Assembly: GCA_018296165.2 (NCBI GenBank)
Contig: JACKQL020000017.1
Coordinates: forward strand, 1 to 64,000
DNA: 64,000 bases
Direction of reading: 5' to 3'
DNA from: Termitomyces sp. T153
Taxonomy: Eukaryota > Basidiomycota > Agaricomycetes > Agaricales > Lyophyllaceae
Under the pieces are notes generated by a model. The model was not told the origin of the DNA. It saw only the letters and a program-made list of their open reading frames with translations, and did not search any database. Positions 43,191 through 55,100 of this stretch are shown piece after piece (within the stretch, counting starts at the first letter, position 1; the number at the start of each line of letters is the position of its first letter). The translations under genes and the position numbers were made by a program.

Positions 43191-43439
43191 GCTACTCAGG
43201 CTTGTGACTGTAAAAGCTGCCATAGTACCATGGTATCTTCAAGGACATTTCACAGATATTGCAACCATCCAAGAGTCCAGCCACAGAACACCTATCCATA
43301 TACTGATTGGCTCTACAGCCAAGACCAGGGCTCTTTGACCAGCAGTATACAATCTGACAATTAGGAGGATATAAAGAGTGATCAAGTAGAATCAGGTCAA
43401 GGAAATTCTGTTTGATGTAATAAATAAAATAATTTTGCA

Positions 43440-44950
43440 TTGTTACAGCTTTAATTCAGTGATGATGAGGATGGAGTGGGAGAAGAGCAACCTATGCATC
43501 AGCCTCCTAGAGAGCCATCCCAAGGATCTCAAGATCAAGATAGTGTTGAGCTTGGTGCAGCTGGACATGAACCTGGTTCTTATATGGAAGAAAGTTCTGT
43601 CTCTCCAGATCTTGAGGAACACATGCCTGCATTTGATGAATTTGAACCTGAGACTGACAAGACTGCTGCTGCTGCTGTTCATGCACATGTACAAATAATC
43701 TTGAATGCCTACAATGGTAATCAGGATATGCCATTTGCAGGTACAGAAGATGAAGATGAACCATTACCTGAGGCTCATATTGAAAGTCTCCATATTACAC
43801 AGGAGTACATTTGTCTCATACAGAGTGCCACATTGGATGAGGACAGTTTGACAGTGAGACTTTAGATTGCCTTTGGAATCCTATTCAAGAAACTCTTGAT
43901 ATCTTTGATCCTGATGAAAGGATTTCACTTGAGCTCTTTACTGCAACCAATTCTAGCAAGGCTACATACAATCAATGCTGCTCTGCCATTCTCTGATGTT
44001 TTCAGGACAGTGGAATTCTTACATTTTATAAAGTCAAACAGCTTGTTGCAAACATTAGTGGCATTGTTCCAGTCATGGATGACATGTGTATCAACTTTTG
44101 TCATGCATTCACAGGTCCTTTTGCTGATCTTGATGCCTGTACCAGTTGCAAAGAGCCACAATATAATCCTGTTCAGCTTGCAAAACATGGGAAAAAGGTC
44201 CCTCAACAACAAGCATACACTTTTCCTCTGGGGCCCCAAATTCAAACATTGCAACAGTCTAGGAAAGGAGCCCAACAGGTGCATTATCTTGATGAAAAAA
44301 ATCAAAGAAGTCATTGAGATGCTTGACAGGCTTGAAAATGATGGTGATATGGATGATTGTCAAATGATATATGATGACATTTTCTGTGGGAGCAAATTCA
44401 TTGAATTTGCAGAGCACATCCAAATCACTGACAAAGATACAATGGTCTTATTCTCAATTGATGGTGTACAACTCTATCAGAACAAGAAATCTGATGCTTG
44501 TATTGCTGACTAGAAGCTTGAAAACTACTCACCTGATCTATGATTCAAAGAAGAAAAGTGGCTTCCATCTTATATTATTCCTGGACCACATAAACCCAAA
44601 ATTATGGACTCATATTCATTTTGACCTTTTCATCATATCCCTGCTTTACAATGTGGAAATCATGGTCAGGGTGTGGCAGTCTGGGATGCAAAGACACAGA
44701 GTATCATTCAATCACAAATTCTTTTTGCTCTGGCAACAGCTGATGCTGCTGGTGTTACTGAACTTGATGGCTATGTTGGACACCATGGGGCACAAGGCTG
44801 CCAGCTTGGCTGTGGAATAAAGGAGTTGACACAAGCCAAATAGTGGACACTATTTTGCTGCCCATCTTAGGCCCAATAATTACACTGTTCAGGACTGAAA
44901 TCACCCAGACATTAATATCTGAGATCAACAGCCTCTCTCCATTGATATAA
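43440..44950 (+). pseudogene. Plavaka-type (CACTA) transposase remnant
   Basis: Starts after an intron-like ...TTGTTACAG. The plus strand carries an acidic N-terminal region, MDDMCINFCHAFTGPFADLD, CTSCKEPQYNPVQLAKHGKK, FPLGPQIQTL, VLFSIDGVQLYQNKKSD, YIIPGPHKPKIMDSYSF and FALATADAAGVTELDGYVGH. These are successive blocks of the large Agaricomycete transposases of the CACTA/Plavaka group. The frame shifts several times and stops are frequent. No terminal inverted repeats were identified. Confidence 0.75.
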
Positions 44951-45244
44951 CAAAGAGAACATTATTTATACACTGATTAGCTCTGACAATTAAGCTGTTT
45001 ATGAATGAAATCAAAAGGCCACTGGATTGAGCAAGCCTAGCATTCTCAGTGGTCTTCTTCCCAAGTTAACTATCCCACCTTCCCTCACTCAACATTCCTG
45101 AACTATTGATATCTCTCTGGTGTGGTACACTTAAGCATTCCAATCAAGATTATTGGGAATGGGCAACTCTTGTAGAAAATGTATGGACTGAGCATGGAAA
45201 ACTTGTAGAAGATGCCACTCATTATTTCTCCTCTTCATTCCACC
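44951..45244. other. probable downstream part of the Plavaka relic
   Basis: Low-CpG sequence continuing the plus-strand coding bias without a block I can name. It ends at the Gypsy-1 LTR beginning at 45245. Confidence 0.3.
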
Positions 45245-45472
45245 TGTCAGGTTCTGCTGACCACAGGGGCTCAGCTTAACTGCACAAGTCCTTACTAGGC
45301 AGACACAATGTCCTGCACTGATGACCTAGCATTCTGGAGGAGTCTAGACTTCAGATACTTGCAAGGATAAGCCAAAGGAAGTCATCCAAGCAAGTCCAAA
45401 GTGGTTTAGAAGAGTCTAAGACAAGGTACAAGGAAGGATTGGGCTTGGAGAAGGCTCAAGTACAAGTCTGAA
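45245..45472 (-). repeat. Gypsy-1 LTR, truncated (right end in + coordinates lost)
   Basis: Begins TGTCAGGTTCTGCTGACC and stops at AAGTCTGA after 228 bp, where a second LTR starts. It is a partial tandem duplicate of the first quarter of the LTR. Confidence 0.85.
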
Positions 45473-46534
45473 TGTTAGGTTCTGCTGACCACAGGGGCTC
45501 AGCTTAACTGGGCAAGTCCTTACTAGGCAGATATAATGTTCTGCCCTTATAACCTAGCATTCCAGGAATGGTTTGGACTCCAGATACTTGCAAGGGGAAG
45601 CTACAAAAAGAGGTCCAAGCAAGTTCCAGATGGTCCAGGGAAGTCTAAGACCAAGTATATTAAACATTGGGCTTGGGTGGGCATCAGGTACAAGTCCATA
45701 AGCAAGTGTATGGGCTGCAAGATAAGTGGAGGCTTTGTGAGTGATTGAAGTGGAGCCAGAGTTTGATGGGGGATGGATTAAGAGTGATGGGTTTTGGGGC
45801 CACATGTAAGGTGAGGTCTGGAGTTGTTGTAGGAATGTTTGAAGTGTTGTAGCATGTGCACAGAGTTTGTAATGACATCAGGATTGAAAGGAACTTAGGA
45901 TTGATAAGGAAACAGAGACAGATGAGACAAGACAAAGTCAAGACAAGATGGAACTGAGAAAGGAATAGATTTGAGACTAAAAATAGAATAGAGATGAGAC
46001 CAAGAAACATGACAGAGAAGAAACCCAAAACACAGGAAACCAAGTAAAGCAGGTAATATCAAGGACTAAGGTAATAGATGCTACTCTATGTTTTTATATA
46101 CTAACCACTGGACTTCCCCTCGGGGTTGAGGGTGTGATGGCAGGGCTTGTCAGAGCCATGCAGGGTTGACAGGTGTTGGCTCTGATTGGAGGATGGGCTA
46201 TAGTGAGATTCTGATAGGAACATGGTCTGTCCTGCAGTTGCCAGGGAGCTCTGGAGTGGCCATGTGGGTCATGGGGGTGGTTTAGTGACATTCACCTGGG
46301 CTAGGAGAAGTGTTGGAGAAGCTTGAGGGCCTCACATATAAGAGGGGGAGCTAAGGAGGCCCGCAGGAGATGTGCTGGAGTTCACCAAGAGGTTATTGGA
46401 GTTTGCCAAAGAAGCATTGGAATTAGCTGGGATGGGTGCTGTGGAGTAATAAAGGCTGGGGTGAGAAGGAAAGAGCTCTGGGGAGGTGGGGTGAGAAGGG
46501 AGAAGATCTGGAGATCCAGGAGTAGGTTGTGACA
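45473..46534 (-). repeat. Gypsy-1 LTR, decayed, near full length
   Basis: Starts TGTTAGGTTCTGCTGACC and ends GTAGGTTGTGACA (1062 bp). The promoter and self-primer block is visible as TAATATCAAGGACTAAGG near 46050 with a TATATAC tract after it. No internal sequence follows, only another LTR fragment. Confidence 0.85.
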
Positions 46535-47405
46535 CTGGAGGTGAGTATTGGAGGTGCAGGGCAAATGAAGGATATACAAGTGATGTGAGTGGGGCCAGAG
46601 TTTGATGGGGGATCAATTGATGTTGATGGGTTCCAGGGCCAAGTGTGGAGTGAGGTCTGGAGTTGGTTATGAATGTTTGGAAGTTGTAATTGTAAGTGTG
46701 GAGTTTGTAATAGTGTTAAAGTTGAAAGAAACTTGAACATAGCAAAGAAAATAAAGTTAAATGAGACAAGACAGAGTCAAGGCAAGATTGAGATGAGAAC
46801 AAAAATAGATTGAAGTGGAGACATGAGACAATAACAAGATGATAGACAGAGAAAGAGACAAGACAAGATTGAGAGGACTGAGATAAGAGGAAATGTAACA
46901 AGGGAACATAAAACACAAAGAAACAATCAATCAGAACATAGTAAGGTAGGTGTATGAGATGTTACTCTATGACTTATATACCAACTACTGGAACTCTCCC
47001 AGGGATAGCAGGTCTAATGGTGGGGTTTGTTGGGGCCATGCAGAGTCGATGGGTGTTGGTTATGATTGGTTGGCAGGCTGTAGTGATATACTGATGGGAT
47101 CAGATGGGAATGCAGGCCACCCTGGGGTTGGAATGATGTTCCAGACTCCATTGAGTAAGCCATGATGGCAAGTCAGTAATGTATGTCAGGGTCAGAAACA
47201 GTGTTGGGGAGTTCTGTGGGCTTAGGAGGGGAAGGGGAAGTGTTGGGGCCTGCAGGGAACACATTGGAGCTTGCCAAGAGGACCATCAGAGTTTGCTGGA
47301 GAAGCATCAGAGTTAGCCAGGGTGGGCACCATAGGTGAACAAAGGTTGGAGCAGGCCAAGAGGGTGTTGGGAGAAGCTCTGGAAAAGCAGGGTGTGTCAT
47401 GACCC
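46535..47405 (-). repeat. Gypsy-1 LTR, 5'-truncated in + coordinates
   Basis: Enters the LTR at CTGGAGGTGAGT, directly after the previous LTR's end. It runs to a GTGTCATGACC terminus that overlaps the start of the oppositely oriented LTR at 47395. Confidence 0.8.
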
Positions 47406-47900
47406 ACTCCCAGACCTCTAGACCTTTCCCCAAGCCACCCTGCCTCTCTGGAGTTCCTCCTAACACCCTTCTGACTCACCCCAACCTTCATTCACCCATA
47501 GCAACCATCACAGCTAACTGAGACACTTTCTTAGCAAACTCCAACAATCTTCTAGCAAACTCCAGCTCATCCTCTATGGGCCCCCTCAGTTCCTCTTCTT
47601 CTCCATGAGGCTCCCAAGCCTCTCCAATACCTCCCCTGACTCAGACACACATCACTGGCTTGCCCCCTACAGCCTATACAACCACTCTGGAACTGTCCAA
47701 TGACTATAGAGTGGACCATATTTCCATCAGTTTCCATCAGAATATCATTGCAGCCTGCCATCTGATCAGATCTGACACCCATTGACACCACCTGGCTCTG
47801 ACAAGCCTTGCCATTGCACTCTCAGCCCCCAAAAGAGGTCCAGTAGTTAGTATATAAACCATAGAGTAGCATCTGTTATCTTAGTCTTGATATTTCATTA
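47395..47900 (+). repeat. Gypsy-1 LTR, plus orientation, 3'-truncated
   Basis: Starts TGTCATGACCCACTCCC and keeps the promoter TATATAAA (47851) and AGTCTTGATATT (47883). Similarity to other LTRs is lost soon after. Confidence 0.75.
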
Positions 47901-48500
47901 ATCTTTGTGACTATTCTAAAACATTTTCAGTTTCTAGAAATACACTGATTTGTCAAAAGATTGAATGAAGGCTAAGAAAGCCAGTATCCAGCTTGCTCTT
48001 TTAAACAGCAATTGATTCCATATTCAGGTAAGTGTCATATTTCTTATACTCTGCCAACTCAGTGATATCTTTTTCACCATGTGCAGCAACTTAATTACTT
48101 TACCAGCAGAACTTTCCAGTAGATTTCTGTAGAACTTGGACTACTCCAGATTGCATGTAAATTGCTACTACCAGTAAATTTCTGAACAGTTCAGACCTGC
48201 AAGAATGTGTTCAGATAAGTCCCAAAAATTATCAATATTCAGTCTGGCCACCACAGAACCCTTTAAAATCTCCAGGAATATTTCTGAATTTGTAGTCAAT
48301 TTCTGGCTGTATCTGACCCAAAAAAATTCTTACACATCCAGATGTTTCCAGATGAGCCCAGAGCCAGTTCTCACTGGGAATACACCCTCATATGATTGAG
48401 TCAGTCATTGCATGCAGAAGGCCCCCAAAGCTACTGACTATCATTCTTCCTGCACATTGTGCCAGACAAGGCATCTGCCCTGACAATTGCTCAGCACACT
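47901..48500. other. gene-free relic DNA
   Basis: AT-rich and CpG-poor with one 64-residue ORF. Nothing recognisable. Confidence 0.3.
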
Positions 48501-48509
48501 CACAACCAA

Positions 48510-49380
48510 GGAAAGACTACCATCTACTGTGATGGGTCAGGTCAGCCTTTGAGAGTAGCATTGCTGCCTTGGCAGTCATGTTTTAGGTGGCCAAGGAGAC
48601 TTTGACTTTAAAATGCCACCTTGAATCAGCCTCCAAGCATACAGTATATAAGGCTAAGGTAGTCAGCTTCACCCTGGGCTTGCACCTCCTCTCCTCACTC
48701 AACCACTGGCTCTGAGGCCTCATAACCATTGGCAGCAACAGCCAGGCAGGTATCCTGGTCCTTAAGAACTAATGCCCTCATCCAGGTCACTACCTCCTCA
48801 ACCTTGTTTATCAAAACAAGACTGTTTCCTACATCCCTCAGCCAAGCATGCCATGCATGGCATGGATAACAGCAGGCATCCGTGAACCTGTGGAATCATT
48901 TGCTTTAAGAATCCACTGAACCCTGGGACACATAGACTTTGCCCTGAACAAACAAGCTGACAAACTGTCCAAGCAAGCTACTACTGGCAACTCAGATCCA
49001 CCACAGGCACTCCCTGCCTACTTCAGAAGAAAGCCCCTCTCCAGGAGTATACCAGCCACTTGACAGGGCTGAGCTGATAGCTACCCAGGCAATCTGGAAG
49101 CACTGCTGAAAGAAATCTCCCCATTTCCCCCTAGTGCAGAGACTCAACTGGATCCCCCCCTCTAAAGGATACCTCAAACTTGTTAAATTTCTTGACCACA
49201 GGCACTCTACAATTCCCACCCAACTCTGTACTGGCCATTCCCCTCTGAACCAGCACCTCTTCTGTATCTAAAAGGCAGAGTCCCCAGTGTGCCTGGAATG
49301 CTCCCAATGCCAGTTCAAATGCCATGTTCACCTTCTTAGGCCACTCAAACAAAAAGCTGAGTCCATCTTCTACCTGCTAT
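48510..49380 (+). pseudogene. LINE C-terminal RNase H and tail remnant
   Basis: The plus strand contains VYCDGSGQ-like and SLQTNALI-like blocks, then YLKLVKFLDHRHSTIPTQLC, TGHSPLNQHLFCI and ESPVCLECSQCQFKCHVH. That is the end of Agaricomycete LINE ORF2 proteins (RNase H followed by a Cys/His-rich tail). It lies on the same strand as the RT remnant at 41340-42743, and together they could be one LINE opened up by later insertions. Confidence 0.65.
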
Positions 49381-49390
49381 TAGCACCTTT

Positions 49391-49942
49391 TGTCAGGGGA
49401 TGTCCCATTCCCCCTCTGTCCTGTTCCCCCTCCTTATAGTTTTTCTTTATTCTCCTTTGCTTTCCCTGTCTGCTGTTTCCAGTTTCAGCCCTCAGGCTGC
49501 ACTGGTTCTCTGTCCATAATTCAGACAAGTGTCACCCTTCCACATGGCCTCTTACCAGACCCCAAGATTGTTTCCTTTATTCCAAGACAACTGCTCATCA
49601 CAGGCCTCCCATCTTTGGGCCACAGGTACTTTCAACCAAGGGTTATCATTTGGTTATATTTGTACATGGTCATGTGCTGGGAGTCTGGAGATTGAGGCCA
49701 TTTATAATGGATTTCCACTTTCTGATCAGACTTCAGATTTGGTTGTTGTTAGGTGTTTTTTCCAGAAGCTCTAGAGTAAATTTTACACTGGCATTGGGGA
49801 TCCTTAGACTTGTTCTCTTTTGATCTTTCTCTGCCAGATGAGTTGCTAGAACTCTAGAACTTCTTATAGATGCTAAATAGACTTTGGATCTTCTTCTGCC
49901 AGTTGTGTGACTGAGCCATAGCCTCCAGAGGTTGCCCTTACA
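49391..49942 (+). repeat. Gypsy-2 LTR, best preserved copy
   Basis: TGTCAGGGGATGTCCC to GGTTGCCCTTACA, 552 bp. It carries the self-primer segment AGACTTGTTCT at 49806-49816. The following sequence is not the family's primer-binding site, so it is a solo or truncated LTR. Confidence 0.8.
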
Positions 49943-50566
49943 CCTTCCACCCTCACTCATCTCTTCAGATATGTCAACACAACCAAGCAGTTCAAAGACA
50001 CCCACACCCCTGCACCAAGTCAAGCTCAACCCCAATGCCCTCATCTATGCCTAGGCCTGCCTTGGCCACCACTAAACAAACATGTTCATTTGATACATTA
50101 CTACATACTAATTACCTTACCACATCCTACAGCTCTCCTAATAATAGCTTTAGGCTCTCACCCCACCCCTTATGACTGACCCTTTTCTAGCCCTGGAGGA
50201 GACTCTGGCCTAGTTTACTCATCCCAACCCCACTTGCCCTGCAAGCCCTTGTTACAGCTACCACCCAGCAGTACCCAACACTCCATCCAAGACTCAAGAC
50301 TGAAGAGTGGAGAGTAGTAGCCTAAACAACATTTGAAAGTGTTGACTCATTCATTCACCATGTATATGGGGGAGCAAGACTACTCTCATAGATAAATAGT
50401 TCTGTCTGCAGTACCATGCAACATGAGCACCAGGCACTCCATACACATTAATGAAAAATGTCAACAGCAAACTCATGACTCATATCTCCTCCTTTTCTCC
50501 ATGGCTTTATATGGTCACAATATCTGAGTATTACATGGCCATTCTTCTTGAACTCATGACAGTCCA
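49943..50566. other. gene-free relic DNA
   Basis: CpG-poor spacer. It contains CATTAATGAAAAATGTCAACAG but no domain or RNA. Confidence 0.3.
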
Positions 50567-50945
50567 TGTCAGGTTCCACTGACCATGGGGGCTCAGCTAC
50601 ACTGGATGAGTCCTTACTAGGCAGATGCAATGTCCTGCACTAATAACTTGGCATTTGGAGAGGGTTTAGATTTCAGAGACTTGTGAGGATAAGTAAGAGG
50701 GAGCAGTCCAAACAAGTCTGGGGTGGTTCAGAGAAGTTTAAAACAAGGTACAGGGAAGGGTTGAACCTGAAGGGGTGTTAGGCACAAGTCCAGAAGCAAG
50801 TATTGGAGGTGTGGGGCAAACAGAGGCTACATGAGTGATGGGAGTGGGGCCGGAGTTTGATGGGGGGTCAACAGATGTTGATGGATTTTGGGGCCAAGCA
50901 AGTAGCAAGGTCTGGAGTTGGTTTAAGGAATATTTGAGGTTCATA
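50567..50945 (-). repeat. Gypsy-1 LTR fragment
   Basis: Begins TGTCAGGTTCCACTGACC and follows the LTR for about 380 bp before switching abruptly to Gypsy-2 gag sequence. Confidence 0.8.
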
Positions 50946-51610
50946 ATTGACCTCCAATTCTTCTGTGAGCTGAGCTCAGGGAGCAACTGCAGAAGTATCC
51001 AAAGAGAGGACTCCTGCTGTATTCTAAGCTGACAGGAGTTGGACCAGCAGTTCCTCTTGCTCAAATACATGTGATGGAGCAGGGAGGAATGAACCTGCTT
51101 GTGGGGCAGCCAGAGAGTAAAAAGCAGTTGGGGATGCTGTGTGCATTGCAGTTTGTGCTTTAGCTCTATTGACTGCCACTGCTTACATGCCACCTTGTAC
51201 CAGGTGTCAATGCATTTGTCATTAGGGTTTCCTTCAGCCATGTTATCAATACAATTCATGCAAGAGGGGTGAAGTCCATCATAGAAGGTGAGGCAGAGCT
51301 GCAGGCCATCTGGATATCCAGCCTGCTTGACCAATGCACAGAACAAGTCAATATACTCATCTAGAGATTGCTTCTCTTGACTGTACTGCTCTTTGTCTCA
51401 AAGGGAAAGAGCTGCAGTCTCTGCAGCATCAATGGGGAAGAACTTGGCCTTGGAATTCTTAAACTCTATCCAGTTCTCCTCCAGAGTGCCAGAACACATG
51501 CAATACATATATCAAAGCTCAACCAGTCTTCATGTAGGAGAGGACCCAGGCAATTTTTAGGGCATCAGAGGCAAATGCTTCACTGCTCAGCTAAATATAG
51601 GTAACACAGG
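50946..51610 (-). pseudogene. Gypsy-2 gag remnant
   Basis: Minus strand reads KQAGYPDGLQLCLTFYDGLH, CMNCIDNMAE and DTWYKVACKQWQ, the same protein as at 6401-7085 and 56640-57437. It is fused at its C-terminal side to a Gypsy-1 LTR piece. Confidence 0.7.
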
Positions 51611-52530
51611 ACTGAAGAAAATGTTCCCTAGCCTTATGGTCCCCATTGAATACATTAGGGAGTGCAGGGCAGGAAAGTTTTGAGTGGGGAGCTGAAAAGA
51701 CCAAGTTGGTATAGAAAAAAAAAGAACCTTTTTGCAGCTGCTGGGGGTGTATGGGGAGCAATAGGAGCAGGAAGGAGGTGTTTTCAGGAGGGTGTGGAGG
51801 AAAAAGGACACTACTTCAGTGGTTCAATATAATTCAGCAAGTTCAGCAGTGTGGGAGGTAAGGGAGGCTTGGGTAAGTATCACTTGCATTTCTAGAGTCA
51901 AGAAACAACTCCAGGCATCATCTTGTAGGTTTGAAGCATCAGGGGGAGGTGTTTGGAGGGGTTGGTTGGGTCATATGAGTATTACAGGGAGTAGTAAGAC
52001 ACCAGTGAGGAAAAAACTTTTCAGTTGCCTCAACCTATTGAAGCAAATGAAAAGGAGGTTCCATACTAAAGCTAGAGACTTGAATGCTCCTCTAAGGGTT
52101 CAGTGTAAATGTGAGTATAGGCAAAGTATCACTTGATTCAGTATATGTAAAGATATTTGAATATTGCCCATACTGCTGACTGTACACAAGGATGGTTATT
52201 CCACATATCAATGCTACAAATGCAGAGTTTACAGCTGACAATAGTACTTTATGGCAGGGTTCAGGGTAGTAGCCTGAATTGCAAAATACATCATCACTGC
52301 CGGCACCCATTTGTGAATGAACTCAAGCCCTGAAAATTCTGATGAAGAAGAACATATCAAAACTCCAGCATCAATAGCCAAGGGAGATCTCAAGGGATGA
52401 TTTTATCATTGAGGTATATGACAAAGCTGGTTTGCCACAATAGCAGATTCTGAGCATTGACATGGCCACACTACAAAGGAACATATGACGTTGATGGTCA
52501 CCATCAGAATCTGATGCATGATACAAAGTT
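51611..52530. other. relic DNA up to the CpG boundary
   Basis: One 114-residue plus ORF (51792-52136) has no recognisable domain. CpG is rare until about 52480-52540, where composition changes sharply to host-like DNA. Confidence 0.35.
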
Positions 52531-52813
52531 TTATACGGGGAGCACGTAAGCGCTATCCGTGGGTAGGGACCACAATTCCGGTTCCTAGATACCATTTGCG
52601 CGCAAGTCCAAGCAACAGCCTTGTCCAGGCTTGCCTGGGCTAGCCCAGGGTCCGCTCAGGGTTTGTGTATCGACGAATGACACGTGGCAAGGAAGCAATT
52701 TTTGTGTGTGTGCGCGGGAGATGGCGAGAGGTTTGTCTTGTTCATAGTAAGAGGCTGAGGCGTGGGCCGGGGTCGGGTGACATGTACGTGTACAATTGTG
52801 GGCGCAGACATGC

Positions 52814-52825
52814 GAAGATTCGGAA
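52814..52825 (+). promoter_or_regulatory. heat-shock-element-like motif
   Basis: GAAGATTCGGAA gives a perfect GAAnnTTC pair with a third GAA offset by one base. It lies about 70 bp upstream of the small heat-shock protein start. Only one site is seen, so chance is possible. Confidence 0.35.
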
Positions 52826-52892
52826 CTCATGGATCTGAGTCATGGAGGAGTGACGTCATGTGTGCTTGTTTCGTGGCCAAATAGAAACGAAG

Positions 52893-53645
52893 ATGGCAGA
52901 GACGGCCATGATGGACGCAATGGCCGCCGTTCCTCGCCGCCACGCATCGTTCGACTCGCCGTTCCAAGTGCCGCTGCCCTCGCCGTCGCTGTTCGACGCC
53001 TACGCAGACCCCTTCGACGACGTCGCCCCGCCCGACGACGACCGCTTCTCGTCCGCCAGCCTCCCGCTGCCCTGCAACGTCCCCTTCCAGACCCTCCCCC
53101 GCACGGACCCCGCCGCCCACGCAGCCAGCGTCCGCCAGGCCCATCGCTCTGAACTCCAGTCGTCCTCGCGCTCCCCGTCCCCGCCCCGCTCCACCCTCGC
53201 AGTCGGCGCCCCCTCCTACCCTGCCCCAGACCCCCCCACCATCCTCGCTCCCACCGCCTCCCCCGGCCCCTTCCTCAGCCACGCACCCCCTCCACCCGAT
53301 TCTTGGATCGAGGTCGAGACTCGCACGTCCGAATATAGACTCAACGTCCGGCTACCCGGGTTCAAGAGGGACGGCATCACTCTCGCAAGCAAGCGCAGGA
53401 GAATACTCCACGTCGTCGCTGATTGCTGGGAAAACGGCGGTGGTGAGTCTTTCTTTCCTTTTCTATCTCTCACCCTCAACTCCGTCCCCCCAGGTCACTT
53501 TGAACGCCGCATATCCTTCGGGTACGATGCCGACCTCGTGCAGGTCCGCGCAGAGTTTGACGGAGAGATGCTGAGAATCAGTATACCCAGGCGTTTGCCG
53601 CCTGTCGATCTATGGAGGCCTGCACCCATCGGAAGGACGTCTTGA
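52893..53645 (+). CDS. small heat-shock protein (Hsp20/alpha-crystallin domain)
   Basis: Two exons, 52893-53442 and 53494-53645, with a 51-nt intron (GTGAGT...CCCCCCAG) that keeps frame even if retained. The product is 233 residues. The first 130 or so are Pro/Ser-rich and likely disordered. The alpha-crystallin domain follows: SWIEVETRTSEYRLNVRLPG, KRRRILHVVADCW, then across the splice ENGGGHFERRISFGYDADLV and RAEFDGEMLRISIPRR. Members of this family are ATP-independent chaperones that hold unfolding proteins as oligomers. The start MAETAMMDAM is preferred over an ATG 33 bp upstream because it better fits the fungal family; both are in frame. It is the clearest host gene in the window and is CpG-rich. 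Confidence 0.85.
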   Translation: MAETAMMDAMAAVPRRHASFDSPFQVPLPSPSLFDAYADPFDDVAPPDDDRFSSASLPLPCNVPFQTLPRTDPAAHAASVRQAHRSELQSSSRSPSPPRSTLAVGAPSYPAPDPPTILAPTASPGPFLSHAPPPPDSWIEVETRTSEYRLNVRLPGFKRDGITLASKRRRILHVVADCWENGGGESFFPFLSLTLNSVPPGHFERRISFGYDADLVQVRAEFDGEMLRISIPRRLPPVDLWRPAPIGRTS

Positions 53646-54520
53646 TATTAAAAACGAACGCTTTTGCCACCAATGGCACGCCACGTTCGAGCTCGATCGT
53701 GCATCGCATCGCGCCCCGAGCACAGGCGCCCAAGTCGCCGTCGCTCTCCCATGCCAACGCATGCTCCTGCAGTGGTGTGCTGTGTTTTTTTTTCTCTCTC
53801 TTCGTAGAGTGTATATATTCCTTCTTTTCTCTGTAACTCTCCCCGTTTCTCATCCTACCTGCATGATTCCACCATTCCTCTCTACGCGCATCATTACATT
53901 AATCATCCATTCATCCACAGCCTCACCTTTCACGATTCTTTCTATGATGAAGAGAGTCGTTACCACATCCTACACTAACATGTACATACATACACATATC
54001 TACATACAACGCAACGTATACCTACGCGTCGAACTTTGACTTCCGAAAATTGATCGATAGGTTAATCTGCTACTTCCGCGCGCAAGCCTCAACACCTTTT
54101 GGATTCCTATGACGTCGATGTAATCAATGCCGCTCTTCGATTGGTCTCATGTAAACAGTTTGGGGGAACGTAACGTAACCTACCCCCTGGAGATTGATGT
54201 TTAACCGTGATTGTATTCAGTCAAGTACAGTTTGACGGCGCTGATTTGATATACATACATACATACCCCGGCCCGTCGTCGATGATGGCCACATTTGAGA
54301 CACCTTTGTTCCAGTGGGGTACCGTCATGCCGGTTGAACGTTATACGTTAGGCATACATACATGTTATGACTAGCTTTATGATGCAAGCGGCGTTTGGTC
54401 GTGCATATGGGGCAAACATCGATAACTACGTATGCACACGATACTTATTCGACGATTTTATCTACAAGTAAAGGATTTTCGTTAGGGGAGCTCAGAAAGC
54501 TGTAAAGTAAGTACCTCAAT
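53646..54520. other. 3' flank of the heat-shock gene
   Basis: CpG-normal DNA without a supported gene. It includes short (CATA)n runs near 53980-54005 and 54253-54266. Probably 3' UTR and intergenic sequence. Confidence 0.4.
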
Positions 54521-54539
54521 TCTTGATTCCAAAAGTTTT

Positions 54540-55100
54540 ATTTTGTTTTGTTTTTTTTTGTTTGTTCGTGTCGGTTAACTTACTTACTCATCTATCTGTC
54601 TTTTTTCTTCTTCTTTTGGTTATGCCTAGTGGAGATGCTCTCCACCGACATCATACTACGTGTCTCTCTTCTCGTTTTCTTTTCCGGTTTGGAATTGATA
54701 TACTGGAAGTTTGCCTCTTCCTTTGGGTACATACGGATCCTGCAGGTGGAGCTACTTCGAGTTTGTTAGTTTGTTTTTTCCCTTTGGGTATGTACGGATC
54801 CGGCGGGTGGAGACGTTCTCCACGGGCATCACGATTCACAGGTACGCCCTTCTATTTTTTCCCCCTTTTTCGGTCGAGGATTAATGTAAGTTACTTATAT
54901 GTATCTATGTTAAAGTTTGTTTTGTTTTTTTTTCTGTCTGGGTTAGGCTTAAGGTTCTTCATACACAACGGATCCTGCGGACGGAGATGTCCACTGACAT
55001 CACAGTATAATTTTTTTTTCGGTTCGGAACCGATGTGTTTAGTGTTTAGAGTTTTTCTTCTTCTTCTTCTTCTTTGGGTTAGGCTCAAGGTCGTTGACAC
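54540..55100. repeat. degenerate direct-repeat array with poly-T tracts
   Basis: Four diverged units carry variants of ACGGATCCTGCGGGTGGAGA followed by TCTCCAC(C/T)GACATCA, at about 54630, 54735, 54795 and 54965. Each is linked by T-rich stretches (up to 10 T in a row) and CTTTGGGTTAGG-like text. Units are about 60-190 bp apart. Confidence 0.55.

Noticed and set aside
52827..53282. 151-residue minus-strand ORF opposite the heat-shock gene
   Set aside because: Gly/Arg-rich shadow of a Pro/Ala/Ser-rich coding strand.
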